From Acidobacteriota bacterium (GTDB lineage: Bacteria > Acidobacteriota > Vicinamibacteria > Vicinamibacterales > UBA2999): a stretch of 38,500 nucleotides of DNA. A model generated the notes under the pieces. It was given only the letters and a program-made list of their open reading frames with translations, ran no database searches and had not been told where the DNA came from. The position numbers and the translations under genes were made by a program. The DNA lies in NCBI GenBank assembly GCA_016192845.1, contig JACPTI010000092.1, forward strand, positions 1-38,500, in the 5' to 3' direction. Of this stretch, positions 23,246 to 32,457 are shown in pieces (positions within the stretch are counted from its first letter, which is position 1; each line of letters starts with the position of its first letter).

Positions 23246-23422
23246 TTACTGGGGCGCGCCACCTGGTGTGTCGGCCGTCCCCAGGAAGAAGTTGCGGCCG
23301 ACCTTCAGCGTAGCGCTCCGCCCGTTGGCTTTCGGACCGCCGCTCTTGGCCGAACGATGCGCCTGCGCCGGACGCGCCGCGAGCACGAGAGCGCCCGCGA
23401 AAATCAGGACCGACGCTGCCAC
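23246..23422 (-). CDS. Possible 58-residue secreted peptide
   Basis: A short frame starting GTG with a strong signal-peptide look: VAASVLIFAGALVLAARPAQ then A-H, with an AQA cleavage site near residue 21. The mature part of about 37 residues is basic (HRSAKSGGPKANGRSATLKV) and ends GTADTPGGAPQ. No homologue is recognised. It lies 29 bp after operator copy d and its promoter on the same strand, which supports expression. Against it: no ribosome binding site, no basic residues before the hydrophobic stretch from this GTG, and the possibility that it is a remnant of a longer gene. Confidence 0.4.
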   Translation of the reverse strand: MAASVLIFAGALVLAARPAQAHRSAKSGGPKANGRSATLKVGRNFFLGTADTPGGAPQ

Positions 23423-23450
23423 GATGGAACTAGGTGGAAAACGGCAAGCG

Positions 23451-23509
23451 TGGATCCAGAATCCAGAACTCGGCCCGGGAGCCTACACCGAAGGGAATTT
23501 TGGCGTCAA
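23451..23509 (-). promoter_or_regulatory. Duplicate promoter with VanR-like operator (copy d)
   Basis: Minus strand: TTGACG (23504-23509), 18-nt spacer, TAGGCT (23480-23485), operator TGGATTCTGGATCCA (23451-23465). Architecture and much of the spacer match copy c, 415 bp away. It points to the small peptide frame at 23246-23422, and the message could continue into the receptor operon. Confidence 0.6.
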
Positions 23510-23581
23510 GTGCTGACGAGGTCGTCCACAAGTGCAGGCCGGCCGTTGCATGGCGCGGCGCAGCGCCGCAGGTCTCACCGC

Positions 23582-24646
23582 TCACCGCCTCCCTGTGGGT
23601 CCTGCATCGCCCGGCCCAACGAACACTTGCCCGGTCGAGGTGTTGATGCACATGGGCGAGCGATACAACAGCGAATAGGTGCGCGTGCCTGGAAGCCCGT
23701 CGCGTATCGCCATGAAGAGCGGCTCGGTCGCCAGGTCGGGGAACGAGCCGCCGGTCTCGTCATGATGGTTCGGCACCACGATGCGAGGCTTGACGAGCCG
23801 AATGAGCGGCATTGTCGCCAAAATCTGTGGCTCGCTCAGATAAAAGCCTTGGTAGGGAACGATCGCAACGTCCACGTTGGGAATGGTCTTCATCAGCTCC
23901 ATCTGCGCCTCGGTGAGCGGGCCCGCACTGTCCTGGTAGTACACGCGAAATCCGTTGTCGAATGTAAAGAGGTATGCAATCGTTCCCTGTTTAGCGAGGC
24001 TCGGATCTCGACTGCCACGCGCGCCGATCGCGGTGGCGTGCGCCTGCTCCTCAGCAGTCCGCGGCCGGATCAAGGCTCCGGTGATCTGGCGAAACCCTTC
24101 TCCGGCCTGTCGGAATTGATCGCCGGGTCGATCGCTGTGGTGCGCGAGGATCGCCTGAACGGTGACGCCGTTGAACTTGAACGTCTCGCCGCCTCGGGTC
24201 AAAACGGCCTGTTTCTCTGGGAGACCGCCGGCGCGCACGAAGTCGTACGTCGGTGGCCCCCCGAACACCCGCGCCCCTGTCTGTTGTGCCACAGCAACGG
24301 CATCCGAGGCGTGATCCGAGTGCGCATGGCCGACGAAGATCGCTGTTGCCTTGTTCATCCGCTTGAAATCGAACCCGAGCGGACGCGCCGGCGCCGCCCG
24401 ATCGTAGTACGTATCGAGGAGAAAGACGTTGTCGCGATATGCGATCTCAAAGTTCGACGTGGCGAGCCACCGGAGCACTACCACGTTGCGATCGGCCGGC
24501 AACGGGCCGCCAGTCGATGCGAGCTCCAGGGTCCGGCACGCCGCCTCTCGCGAGAATGGATTACCGCTGCTCTGCTGAGCGGAAGCCGACATCATCGTCG
24601 GGACGAGACAAACGACCAGGCTGATGGTCCATCTGGTGATCTGCAT
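23582..24646 (-). CDS. Secreted metallo-beta-lactamase-fold hydrolase
   Basis: A 354-residue protein with a signal peptide (MQITRWTISLVVCLVPTMMS, cleavage near ASAQQ). The metal-binding HxHxDH motif is present as HAHSDH (about residue 110), with later His residues in AILAHHSDRPG and in VVPNHHDETGG completing a di-metal site. This is the UlaG/ComA-like branch of the superfamily by general shape. The ATG at 24646 follows GAGGAG by 10 nt. It lies between the propeller gene and the receptor operon, all on the minus strand; the 239-bp gap upstream suggests its own promoter or a weak link to the genes above. The substrate is unknown. Confidence 0.85.
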   Translation of the reverse strand: MQITRWTISLVVCLVPTMMSASAQQSSGNPFSREAACRTLELASTGGPLPADRNVVVLRWLATSNFEIAYRDNVFLLDTYYDRAAPARPLGFDFKRMNKATAIFVGHAHSDHASDAVAVAQQTGARVFGGPPTYDFVRAGGLPEKQAVLTRGGETFKFNGVTVQAILAHHSDRPGDQFRQAGEGFRQITGALIRPRTAEEQAHATAIGARGSRDPSLAKQGTIAYLFTFDNGFRVYYQDSAGPLTEAQMELMKTIPNVDVAIVPYQGFYLSEPQILATMPLIRLVKPRIVVPNHHDETGGSFPDLATEPLFMAIRDGLPGTRTYSLLYRSPMCINTSTGQVFVGPGDAGPTGRR

Positions 24647-24885
24647 GATGACGCTTCTCCTCTTGGCTACTCGGTCGATCAACGTCCTGAGCAGCTTCTG
24701 TGGCCGTCACCGCCTCGAGTGGGCCAGTACAGCCTCTTGCCATCTCGGGCTCGCCGCTCCGCCACTCAAAGGAACGCGGGATTCTCGAAACGCTCGACCA
24801 GAGGAAGGGCGCGAGCCCAGCGGCCGGGGGAAACCCGGCAGCTGGGTGTTTCTTCGTTGCTTCCTGCCTGTCGGCGATCGGTTGA

Positions 24886-26697
24886 CTATCTCGCAGCCGT
24901 CTGCTGCGTCGCCGCGGGTCTTTCCTGCAAGCGAACGATCTTGTTCGACCGGTTGTAGGTGAGCCAGATGCTGACGGGAGTCGTGTTGTCGTCTACCGTG
25001 AGCATCCGGATATCCGTGCCGCGTGTCGGCAGATGGAACGTGAACACCTGCCCGGTTCGAGGATCGATCTTGTAGACGCGATCGGCGTTCTGTGGAGGAA
25101 TCCAGACATTGCCGTTCTTGTCCACCCTTGCGTCGTAGGGCTGGCTGCCGACAGGCAGCGGGAACACCTTCACCACCTGCTTCGTGCGGATGTCGATTTG
25201 CGCGATTTCGTCCGACTTGTTGAGGGCGACATACATGTAGTTGCCGCCGTTCTTCCCGGACGACCCGAGCCTGCGGGGGCCACGGCCGTTCGGCGGCCCC
25301 GCGTTCATCCCGCGAGCGACGGTACGATCCTGCTCGGTCAACCCCGGCATCACGATCGGCTCAAAACGCACGTGGCCGGTCTTGCCTGTCTTTGGTTCGA
25401 CCCAGCCAACCATCTCCGCTCCTGGCCGGGCAAGCCATACGTTATCGAGTGCGTCGACGGCGATGCCGTATGTGCCCCGATCGCTCTCACGAACACCCTC
25501 AGGCCACGGGATCGGGAAGTAGGTGTACTCCCCCGTCTTCGGATTGAGCCTCAGAACGCCATTCGTGGCTGGCGCCCACCCATTCCCCTCCGAATCGACG
25601 TCGATATGACCGCCGCCGCGGGGCATTCCGGGTGGGACCGCGAAGTGCAGGAACTCTTCCCGCGTGGTGTCGAACGCCAGGATCGCACCGTCCGGCTGGC
25701 CACCCTGGAACAGGATCCCCGTTTTCGTGTGTCCGTTGAGCCCGTGCGAGCTCCTCGCAACGCCCTGTTCGTCGAAGAAAGCGTAATCGGTCCACTTGCC
25801 GGTCCGCGGATCGAGCTTTCCAGTGGTGCGCCCCATGCTGCGGTCGTCCGAAACCCAGAGCTGACCCTTGGCGTCGACCCAGATGTCACGCGCGCCCTTG
25901 CTTTCGTGAATCGTCGACGGGCCGTCCGTCCAGACCGTGCCGGTATGCACTGAGATTGACCGGCCCTGGCGCGGAATGTCATATTCGGTGACGATCGCGC
26001 GCGTCGCAGCTCCCGTCGTCTGCGGGCCCGGCTTGGGCTGCAGAGTCGGCGTGACGCGGCCCCAATACTCGGCGACCTCGTCCATGTAGGCCCGCCACGT
26101 CGGGTTCCCCCTTCCAGCCCCCGCATCGCTATTGCCAACAGGCGGGATGCCGCGCGCCATGAAATCGATGATGGTTCGCCACCCGCGCGCATCAAAACGA
26201 GCGCCCAGCACAAAGGACGCCGGATGGCACGCCGTGCAGTTATTCCGGAACCAATGCTTCATCCGGCGTTCCTGATCGTTGCTTTCCGGCAGCGCCGCAT
26301 ACCACTCGGGACCGTCCGCCTGGTTGGCGATCAGTCTCGGATCCGTCAACGGCTTGAGTGCGAAGTCTCCGGTGATCCGGCCCTGATTCGCCAGGCTGGC
26401 GTCCACCTTTGCGAGGTCGTAGCCCTTCGCCTGCGCCCACATCGAATACTGGCCGGCGCTCAGCGGCGGGAACTGGTAGCTCCCCTGCCGGTCGGTATAG
26501 ACCGATGTCGTCCAGGTTTCATGGGACGCCCGCGCTGAGACGATGACGCCCTCTATCGGACTCCCGGCCGCGTCCTTGACCGTTCCTGCAATCACGCCGC
26601 TGCCGGCACTCGACTGCGTCAGGGCTGGCGCCGTCCAGAGGCTCCCCACGAACAGAATTGCTGCGAGGCCTGTAACCGACGTTTTCACTTTCAACAA
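24886..26697 (-). CDS. Streptogramin-lyase-like propeller with heme site and carboxypeptidase-regulatory domain
   Basis: A secreted protein of about 603 residues with three parts. After the signal peptide, residues of about 35-110 form a carboxypeptidase-regulatory-like domain (GVIAGTVKDAAGSPIEGVIVSA). Around 155-165 is a single heme motif CTACH in a cytochrome-c-like region. From about 240 to the end are Vgb-like propeller blades (RDIWVDAKGQLWVSDD, YGIAVDALDNVWLARPG, YDARVDKNGNVWIPPQ). True Vgb linearises streptogramin antibiotics; here the heme and the secretion signal suggest a periplasmic redox or sensing role instead. No ATG; TTG at 26697 (or 26694) lies behind a strong AGGAGG. It follows the small cytochrome gene by 60 bp in one operon. 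Confidence 0.82.
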   Translation of the reverse strand: MLKVKTSVTGLAAILFVGSLWTAPALTQSSAGSGVIAGTVKDAAGSPIEGVIVSARASHETWTTSVYTDRQGSYQFPPLSAGQYSMWAQAKGYDLAKVDASLANQGRITGDFALKPLTDPRLIANQADGPEWYAALPESNDQERRMKHWFRNNCTACHPASFVLGARFDARGWRTIIDFMARGIPPVGNSDAGAGRGNPTWRAYMDEVAEYWGRVTPTLQPKPGPQTTGAATRAIVTEYDIPRQGRSISVHTGTVWTDGPSTIHESKGARDIWVDAKGQLWVSDDRSMGRTTGKLDPRTGKWTDYAFFDEQGVARSSHGLNGHTKTGILFQGGQPDGAILAFDTTREEFLHFAVPPGMPRGGGHIDVDSEGNGWAPATNGVLRLNPKTGEYTYFPIPWPEGVRESDRGTYGIAVDALDNVWLARPGAEMVGWVEPKTGKTGHVRFEPIVMPGLTEQDRTVARGMNAGPPNGRGPRRLGSSGKNGGNYMYVALNKSDEIAQIDIRTKQVVKVFPLPVGSQPYDARVDKNGNVWIPPQNADRVYKIDPRTGQVFTFHLPTRGTDIRMLTVDDNTTPVSIWLTYNRSNKIVRLQERPAATQQTAAR

Positions 26698-26757
26698 GGT
26701 GCCCTCCTCTCGGACCCGGCGCACGCCCCCGCGCCAAGGTGCCAGTCGCACGTGAAC

Positions 26758-27189
26758 TTAAAGGGTCTTGAGATACGCAATGAGATCATCGAACTGCGCC
26801 GGTGTAAACGTATGCTGGAAGCCCGGCATGTTCAGGCTTCCGCTCCGAATGAAAGTGCGCACGGCTGCTTCACGTGAGGCGTCTTTCAGGACGCCCGTCA
26901 ATTGCGGGCCATACGGCTTGAGTTGTCCCTCTTTTCGCCAATCTCCCACGTGGCAGATGGCGCACCGTTGAAAGAACAGCCCTTCGCCTCTGAACTCCGG
27001 CGTTTCGTGGCGCACGGCCTGTTCTATCGGCACTTCGATCTTGACGGTCTTGACCGGGGTGCGCGGGACCTTCATCGTTGTGACTTCGCTCGGCGGTGGC
27101 ATCCCGCGACCCCCGCCCTCCTGGGCCGCCACGGTGACTCCCATAACCAGGCTTGAAACGATCGCGAGCACCGAAAGTCCATGTTTCAT
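26758..27189 (-). CDS. Monoheme cytochrome c, periplasmic
   Basis: A 143-residue secreted protein. A signal peptide ([20 protein letters not shown], cleavage near AAQEG) and a Gly/Pro-rich linker are followed by one cytochrome c domain with CAICH (about residue 80) and the likely axial Met in [10 protein letters not shown]. The ATG at 27189 was chosen because GAGGAG lies 8 nt upstream; the GTG three codons earlier is too close to that site. First gene of the operon with the propeller/heme protein and directly behind promoter e. It probably passes electrons from a periplasmic oxidation to the respiratory chain. Confidence 0.88.
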   Translation of the reverse strand: MKHGLSVLAIVSSLVMGVTVAAQEGGGRGMPPPSEVTTMKVPRTPVKTVKIEVPIEQAVRHETPEFRGEGLFFQRCAICHVGDWRKEGQLKPYGPQLTGVLKDASREAAVRTFIRSGSLNMPGFQHTFTPAQFDDLIAYLKTL

Positions 27190-27218
27190 GGCCGACACTC
27201 CTCAGTTACCGGACGAAA

Positions 27219-27262
27219 ACTGTATCGTGACCGCCGGGAGCGCGTCAAGGATCCTGTATCCA
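27219..27262 (-). promoter_or_regulatory. Promoter and VanR-like operator (copy e) of the cytochrome operon
   Basis: Minus strand: operator TGGATACAGGATCC (27249-27262) abuts TTGACG (27243-27248), then an 18-nt spacer and TACAGT (27219-27224), with the start codon 30 bp further. Here the operator is upstream of the -35, unlike copies b, c and d, so control may differ (activation, or repression by overlap). Confidence 0.62.
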
Positions 27263-27315
27263 AAAGACCTTGGTAAAGCTCCCCATTGTTCCGGCGACGA
27301 TGCTTGCTGTCCGCA

Positions 27316-27686
27316 TCATGACGCCGCCTCCCGTCGCTCCCGGTCAGAAGGACGTCTGGCCATCCAAGGTAGGCACTGGAAAATGGGAACAGGGCGCGGG
27401 TGGTCGCGACCGCTAGGCCCAGGGTCGCCGACAATCCTCCATAGTGCACACGTACGCGAGCGCCTCATTGCCGCACACGCCAGCTCGGCAAGGAGGAGCC
27501 GCCGAAGCGTACCCGCCGCAAGCGCCATGAATCGCTTAAGGCCAAGTCCGGTGAAAGCGGCGGCCAGCGCCGCCGCCGTGAAACAGACCGTCCCGTTCGC
27601 GCTCAACGAATTGAACGTAAAAACGGCGATGCGCCTTCAATGAACGCCCCGAAGGCGAACGCCACAATCAAGGCCTGAATTCTCAT
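27316..27686 (-). pseudogene. Decayed small membrane-protein gene (tentative)
   Basis: Three hydrophobic segments lie on the minus strand in different frames: MRIQALIVAFAFGAFIEGAS from 27686, then SANGTVCFTAAALAAAFTGL from 27606 (its TTG overlaps the first TGA), then a further hydrophobic run near 27380-27449. Together they look like one membrane protein broken by frameshifts. The region 27263-28171 has no other convincing gene. It could also be chance. Confidence 0.25.
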
Positions 27687-27797
27687 GTCGGGGCTCGCGG
27701 CGGCGAACGAGACAGGGATGTCGTGGTGTCGCGAGAAATGGCACGCCTGTGATCAAGGGCGAAATCGATGTGTCCCCGTACGGCGTGAAAGCCTCTG

Positions 27798-27811
27798 GGA
27801 TCCTGGATCCA
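27798..27811. promoter_or_regulatory. VanR-like operator, copy f
   Basis: GGATCCTGGATCCA, an exact inverse of copy a's TGGATCCAGGATCC. It is next to a 16-bp palindrome TCGACAG-AG-CTGTCGA (27814-27829). No good promoter hexamers are seen with it; on the minus strand it lies about 110 bp before the decayed membrane-protein frame. Confidence 0.5.
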
Positions 27812-28171
27812 TCTCGACAGAGCTGTCGATCGCTTCCCGGCGCGTACGGCAGTGTCGCGAAAAGCAAATCCCAGGGCTCCCCGACAACGGACCATCCTGC
27901 ACATCGCAGCCCACAGTCTCTCTCGCCGGCGGTGAGAACGAGCGAGTGCGCCTCACGGTCGTTTGATCCCGAGGCGTTCGAGCCATGCCGCAACGCCGAA
28001 AGGACTCTTGATGAGGCCGCCATGCGGCAGTTCTCGGGATTCCTCGCGGTTCCTTCGACATCACCTGCACCCATCGCACTGGAACAGACGGAGGAATCGA
28101 GGTCGAGCCACGAGAGTCCGGGTGCGGGCACAAGCGAAAGATTATACTGAGCGATCACTCCGGTGCCTGTC

Positions 28172-30033
<1,862 letters not shown>

Positions 30034-30037
<4 letters not shown>

Positions 30038-30510
30038 CCGCGCATCGGAGGCTTGTCGTCGCCGGCATCGTGCTGCTCGCCCTCGCCGGCGCCGTTCATG
30101 TCACGCTCCGGGCGACGTACGGCGAACGCCTCGCGTACGTGCACGTCCGCTGGGCGCCATCGGTCGACCCGGCGACCCAGGAGCAGGTGGAGCGCGCGCA
30201 CGGCCTCCGGCGCGTGGAGTTCCGCGAGCGTCGCACGTGGGGCTACTACCTGACGGACACGTCCACGGAGAACATTCGCGATCTGGTGCGCCATCCGGCG
30301 GTCGACGACACGCACCACATCGATCGCACCGACTTCGACGTCGCCTCGACCGCGCCGCGCGGCGAGTACCTCACCGACCGGCCCGCCTGGATCGCGCGAA
30401 GCCTGGAGTTCTTCCGCCGCGCGTTCCTGCTGCTCGGCGCCGTGGCGCTCGTGGTCGGTGCCTATCGCCTGTGGCGCGACCGGACGGCGACGCCGTCGCC
30501 GGCCCCGTGA
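30034..30510 (+). CDS. Small membrane protein, two predicted helices, unknown function
   Basis: A 158-residue protein. One transmembrane helix lies near the N-terminus ([20 protein letters not shown]) and one near the C-terminus ([20 protein letters not shown]), with about 95 residues between them on the outer face. The middle part is soluble and charged ([20 protein letters not shown]...[20 protein letters not shown]). No family is recognised. It starts inside the stop of the sigma-54 activator and ends exactly one base before the next ATG, so all three genes are translated as a unit. A sensor or partner for the GAF activator is a reasonable guess only. Confidence 0.75.
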
Positions 30511-31380
30511 ATGATGACCTTGATCTCGCCGAGGGTTCGCCGCGCGCTGCTGGCTGCCGGCGCCGTCATCGTCTTCCCGATGCTGGCGGGGGCCACCTAC
30601 CAGGGGGTGGCGACCGCGATCGAGCGCCGGCAGTTCCCCCATCCCGGTCAGCTCGTTGACGTCGGCGGCCACCAGCTGCACATCCACTGCACCGGCGAGG
30701 GATCGCCGGCGGTCGTGCTGGAGGCGCCCGCCACCGGCATGTCGGCGGCATGGGGGCTTGTACAGCCGGCCCTCAGCGAAACCACGCGCACCTGCAGCTA
30801 CGATCGGGCGGGGCTCGGCTGGAGCGAAACCGGGGGTGAGGCGTTCGATCCCGCGGCCGTCCCCGACCAGCTCCACGCGCTACTCGAACGCTCGGGCGTG
30901 CAGGGGCCGTACGTGCTCGTCGGGCAGGGCCTGGGCGCCGCGTTCGCCACCCTGTTCGCGGCACGGTATGCGGGCGAGGTGCGGGCGCTGGTGCTCGCCG
31001 GTGCGCCGACGCCCGAGGCGCCCGGCACACCGCCGCAGGCCACGCGGCAGCTCGTGCACGCAGCGCCGTGGCTCGCGCGCGCCGGAATCCTGCGGGCGAC
31101 GCGCCTGCTGTCGCAACACGCCGCCGGACTTCCTGAGCCGTCCGCCGGCGCCCTGCGCGCTTTCCTCAACCGGCCCGATCACCTGACGCGCGCCGCCGCG
31201 GAGCTCTCGCGGTGGGAGGAGACGGTCGCGCTCGCCGCGCAGGCGCCCGTGGCGGATCACGTGCGGGTTGTCCGCCTCGGCGAAGGCGGGCGCGAACGCC
31301 TCGGGTTCCTCACCGATTCAGCCGCCGCGAACGCGGCGATTGCGGCGATCCGCGACGCCGTCGCCGCCGGGCAACGGTAG
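30511..31380 (+). CDS. Alpha/beta-hydrolase-fold protein with a lost nucleophile
   Basis: A 289-residue protein with an N-terminal membrane anchor or signal (RRALLAAGAVIVFPMLAGAT). The fold is plain: VDVGGHQLHIHCTGEG, VVLEAPATGMSAAW and CSYDRAGLGWSE match the conserved loops of this hydrolase branch. At the nucleophile elbow, where relatives have GHSLGG, this protein reads VGQGLGAAFA, with Gly in place of the catalytic Ser. The usual C-terminal SGHxIxxDxP segment with the catalytic His is also missing (RVVRLGEGGRERLGFLTDS instead). It therefore probably does not hydrolyse esters and may bind a ligand. It directly follows the membrane protein gene. Its stop overlaps the large inverted repeat at 31378-31492. 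Confidence 0.82.
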   Translation: MMTLISPRVRRALLAAGAVIVFPMLAGATYQGVATAIERRQFPHPGQLVDVGGHQLHIHCTGEGSPAVVLEAPATGMSAAWGLVQPALSETTRTCSYDRAGLGWSETGGEAFDPAAVPDQLHALLERSGVQGPYVLVGQGLGAAFATLFAARYAGEVRALVLAGAPTPEAPGTPPQATRQLVHAAPWLARAGILRATRLLSQHAAGLPEPSAGALRAFLNRPDHLTRAAAELSRWEETVALAAQAPVADHVRVVRLGEGGRERLGFLTDSAAANAAIAAIRDAVAAGQR

Positions 31381-31492
31381 CGCGGATTGCAGGACAGTGG
31401 GGCGAGCCTTGCCAGGCTCGCCACGCGAACCCGAAGGGTTCGCGCCACACATTGGCTAGCAATCCGCGCTACAGCGTTTCAAGAAACGCTGT
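31378..31492. repeat. Compound inverted repeat with four nested or adjacent hairpins
   Basis: An outer perfect 13-bp pair TAGCGCGGATTGC (31378-31390) / GCAATCCGCGCTA (31459-31471) encloses GGCGAGCC/GGCTCGCC (31401-31408/31415-31422) and CGCGAACCC/GGGTTCGCG (31424-31432/31436-31444). A further pair ACAGCGTTTC/GAAACGCTGT (31471-31480/31483-31492) follows. It fills the gap between two converging genes and includes the stop of the pseudo-hydrolase, so it may terminate both. The organisation resembles a BIME-like cluster of short palindromes. Confidence 0.9.
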
Positions 31493-31496
31493 AGCG

Positions 31497-32171
31497 TCAG
31501 TTGACGCGGACGCGCACGGTGAGCGGCGCCGTCAGCCGGGTCGTGACCGTCGCGCCGGGACCAAGACGTACTTCCTCGCCGCGCGTCGCCAGCACCGCGC
31601 CGGTGCCGGCCGCGCCGCCGATCGCGGCGCCCTTGGCGGCGCCGTCCCCGCCGCCGAGCAGCGCGCCAATGGCGGCGCCCGCTCCCGCGCCGACCGCGAT
31701 CTTCGTCGCGTCCTCGCCCTTGGTCGCCTCCGCCTGATGCGAGACGGGCGCCGTGGTCACGCCGTAGCGCTCGCCCTCGTGGGAGATGGCGTTGAAGCGG
31801 TACGCGATCCGCGCGCGCCCTTTCACGCGTCCCGAGCGCTCGACGGCGGTGACGACCCCGGTCAGCTCCGTGCCGACCGGCAGCACGGTCGTTCCGTCGA
31901 TGACCACCGCCTCGCGCAGCTCCGCGCGCACCGTGTCCTCGACCCGGCTGCTGTCGGAGGCCACGGCCGATTGGAGCCGCAGCCGCAGCGTGGTGCCCGC
32001 CGGCAGCGTGATCTCGCGGTACTGTGGTGCGGGTGGTGCCGCTGGCGCGCCTGTCGACTCGCCGGCTTTCGCCGTCGCTTCGGCGGCAGCCGCCGCCTCG
32101 GGATCAGGGGTTTGTCCGCCGCATCCGATGCACAGGCCGGCAACGGCCAGCATGCTCGCCCACTTCTTCAC
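31497..32171 (-). CDS. Glycine-zipper lipoprotein
   Basis: A 224-residue lipoprotein. The signal ends in a lipobox (GLCIGCGG, Cys near residue 17). An Ala/Pro linker is followed by a beta-rich domain (about 50-150: ITLPAGTTLRLRLQSAVASD...GTELTGVVTAV), and then by a glycine-zipper membrane segment (VGAGAGAAIGALLGGGDGAA, about 160-195). Glycine zippers of this kind associate with or cross membranes, as in SlyB/YMGG-type envelope proteins. GTG start at 32171 with GGAGG 5 nt before it. It faces the M1 peptidase gene across heptad array 5 and converges on the pseudo-hydrolase. Role unknown; envelope maintenance is likely. Confidence 0.8.
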   Translation of the reverse strand: MKKWASMLAVAGLCIGCGGQTPDPEAAAAAEATAKAGESTGAPAAPPAPQYREITLPAGTTLRLRLQSAVASDSSRVEDTVRAELREAVVIDGTTVLPVGTELTGVVTAVERSGRVKGRARIAYRFNAISHEGERYGVTTAPVSHQAEATKGEDATKIAVGAGAGAAIGALLGGGDGAAKGAAIGGAAGTGAVLATRGEEVRLGPGATVTTRLTAPLTVRVRVN

Positions 32172-32186
32172 GTCTGCCTCCTTTTG

Positions 32187-32269
32187 AGCTAGCTGGTAGC
32201 TGGTAGGCGGTAGGTGGTAGGTGGTAGCTCCTTACGTCCTGCTACCAGCTACCGGCTACCGCCTAGCCC
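32187..32269. repeat. Inverted heptad array 5 (AGCTGGT / GCTACCA)
   Basis: AGCTGGT, AGCTGGT, AGGCGGT, AGGTGGT, AGGTGGT and AGCTCCT run at exact 7-bp steps (32190-32231); after a short spacer come GCTACCA, GCTACCG and GCTACCG (32241-32261) in inverse complement. Unlike the other arrays it lies in a divergent promoter region, 16 bp before the lipoprotein start. Confidence 0.9.
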
Positions 32270-32370
32270 ACGTATGCAAACCAGACACAGCATTTGCCCG
32301 TGCTGCACGCAATTCGTGCGTGAACCGGGCCTCTAGCTCGGCCAAACGCGGGCTACTGCGAGAAGCTTGC

Positions 32371-32431
32371 CCGCCTCCGCGCTCTGCGCTGCGGCGAGGC
32401 AGCCCCGCCTTTGCTCTTGCGCTTCGGCGAA
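32371..32431. repeat. Two tandem copies of the pgi-insert core repeat
   Basis: The 29-bp segment 32371-32399 and the 27-bp segment 32405-32431 both match the core of the pgi insertion (7458-7485): start CCGCCT, then GCGCT-type words, then CGGCGAG or CGGCGAA. About 22-26 positions agree in each. They lie just upstream of the M1 peptidase start at 32458. Confidence 0.65.
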
Positions 32432-32457
32432 CCGGGCCCGTCTGCTACCGTGAAGGC

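Noticed and set aside
23031..23516. A 161-codon plus-strand frame between the receptor and the metallo-beta-lactamase gene
   Set aside because: It runs through both copies of the promoter-operator repeat on the opposite strand, and its two ends resemble each other only because of that repeat.
24820..24840. GCCGGG/CCCGGC hairpin as a terminator after the propeller gene
   Set aside because: The stem is short, without a T-run, and such matches are common by chance in this GC-rich DNA.
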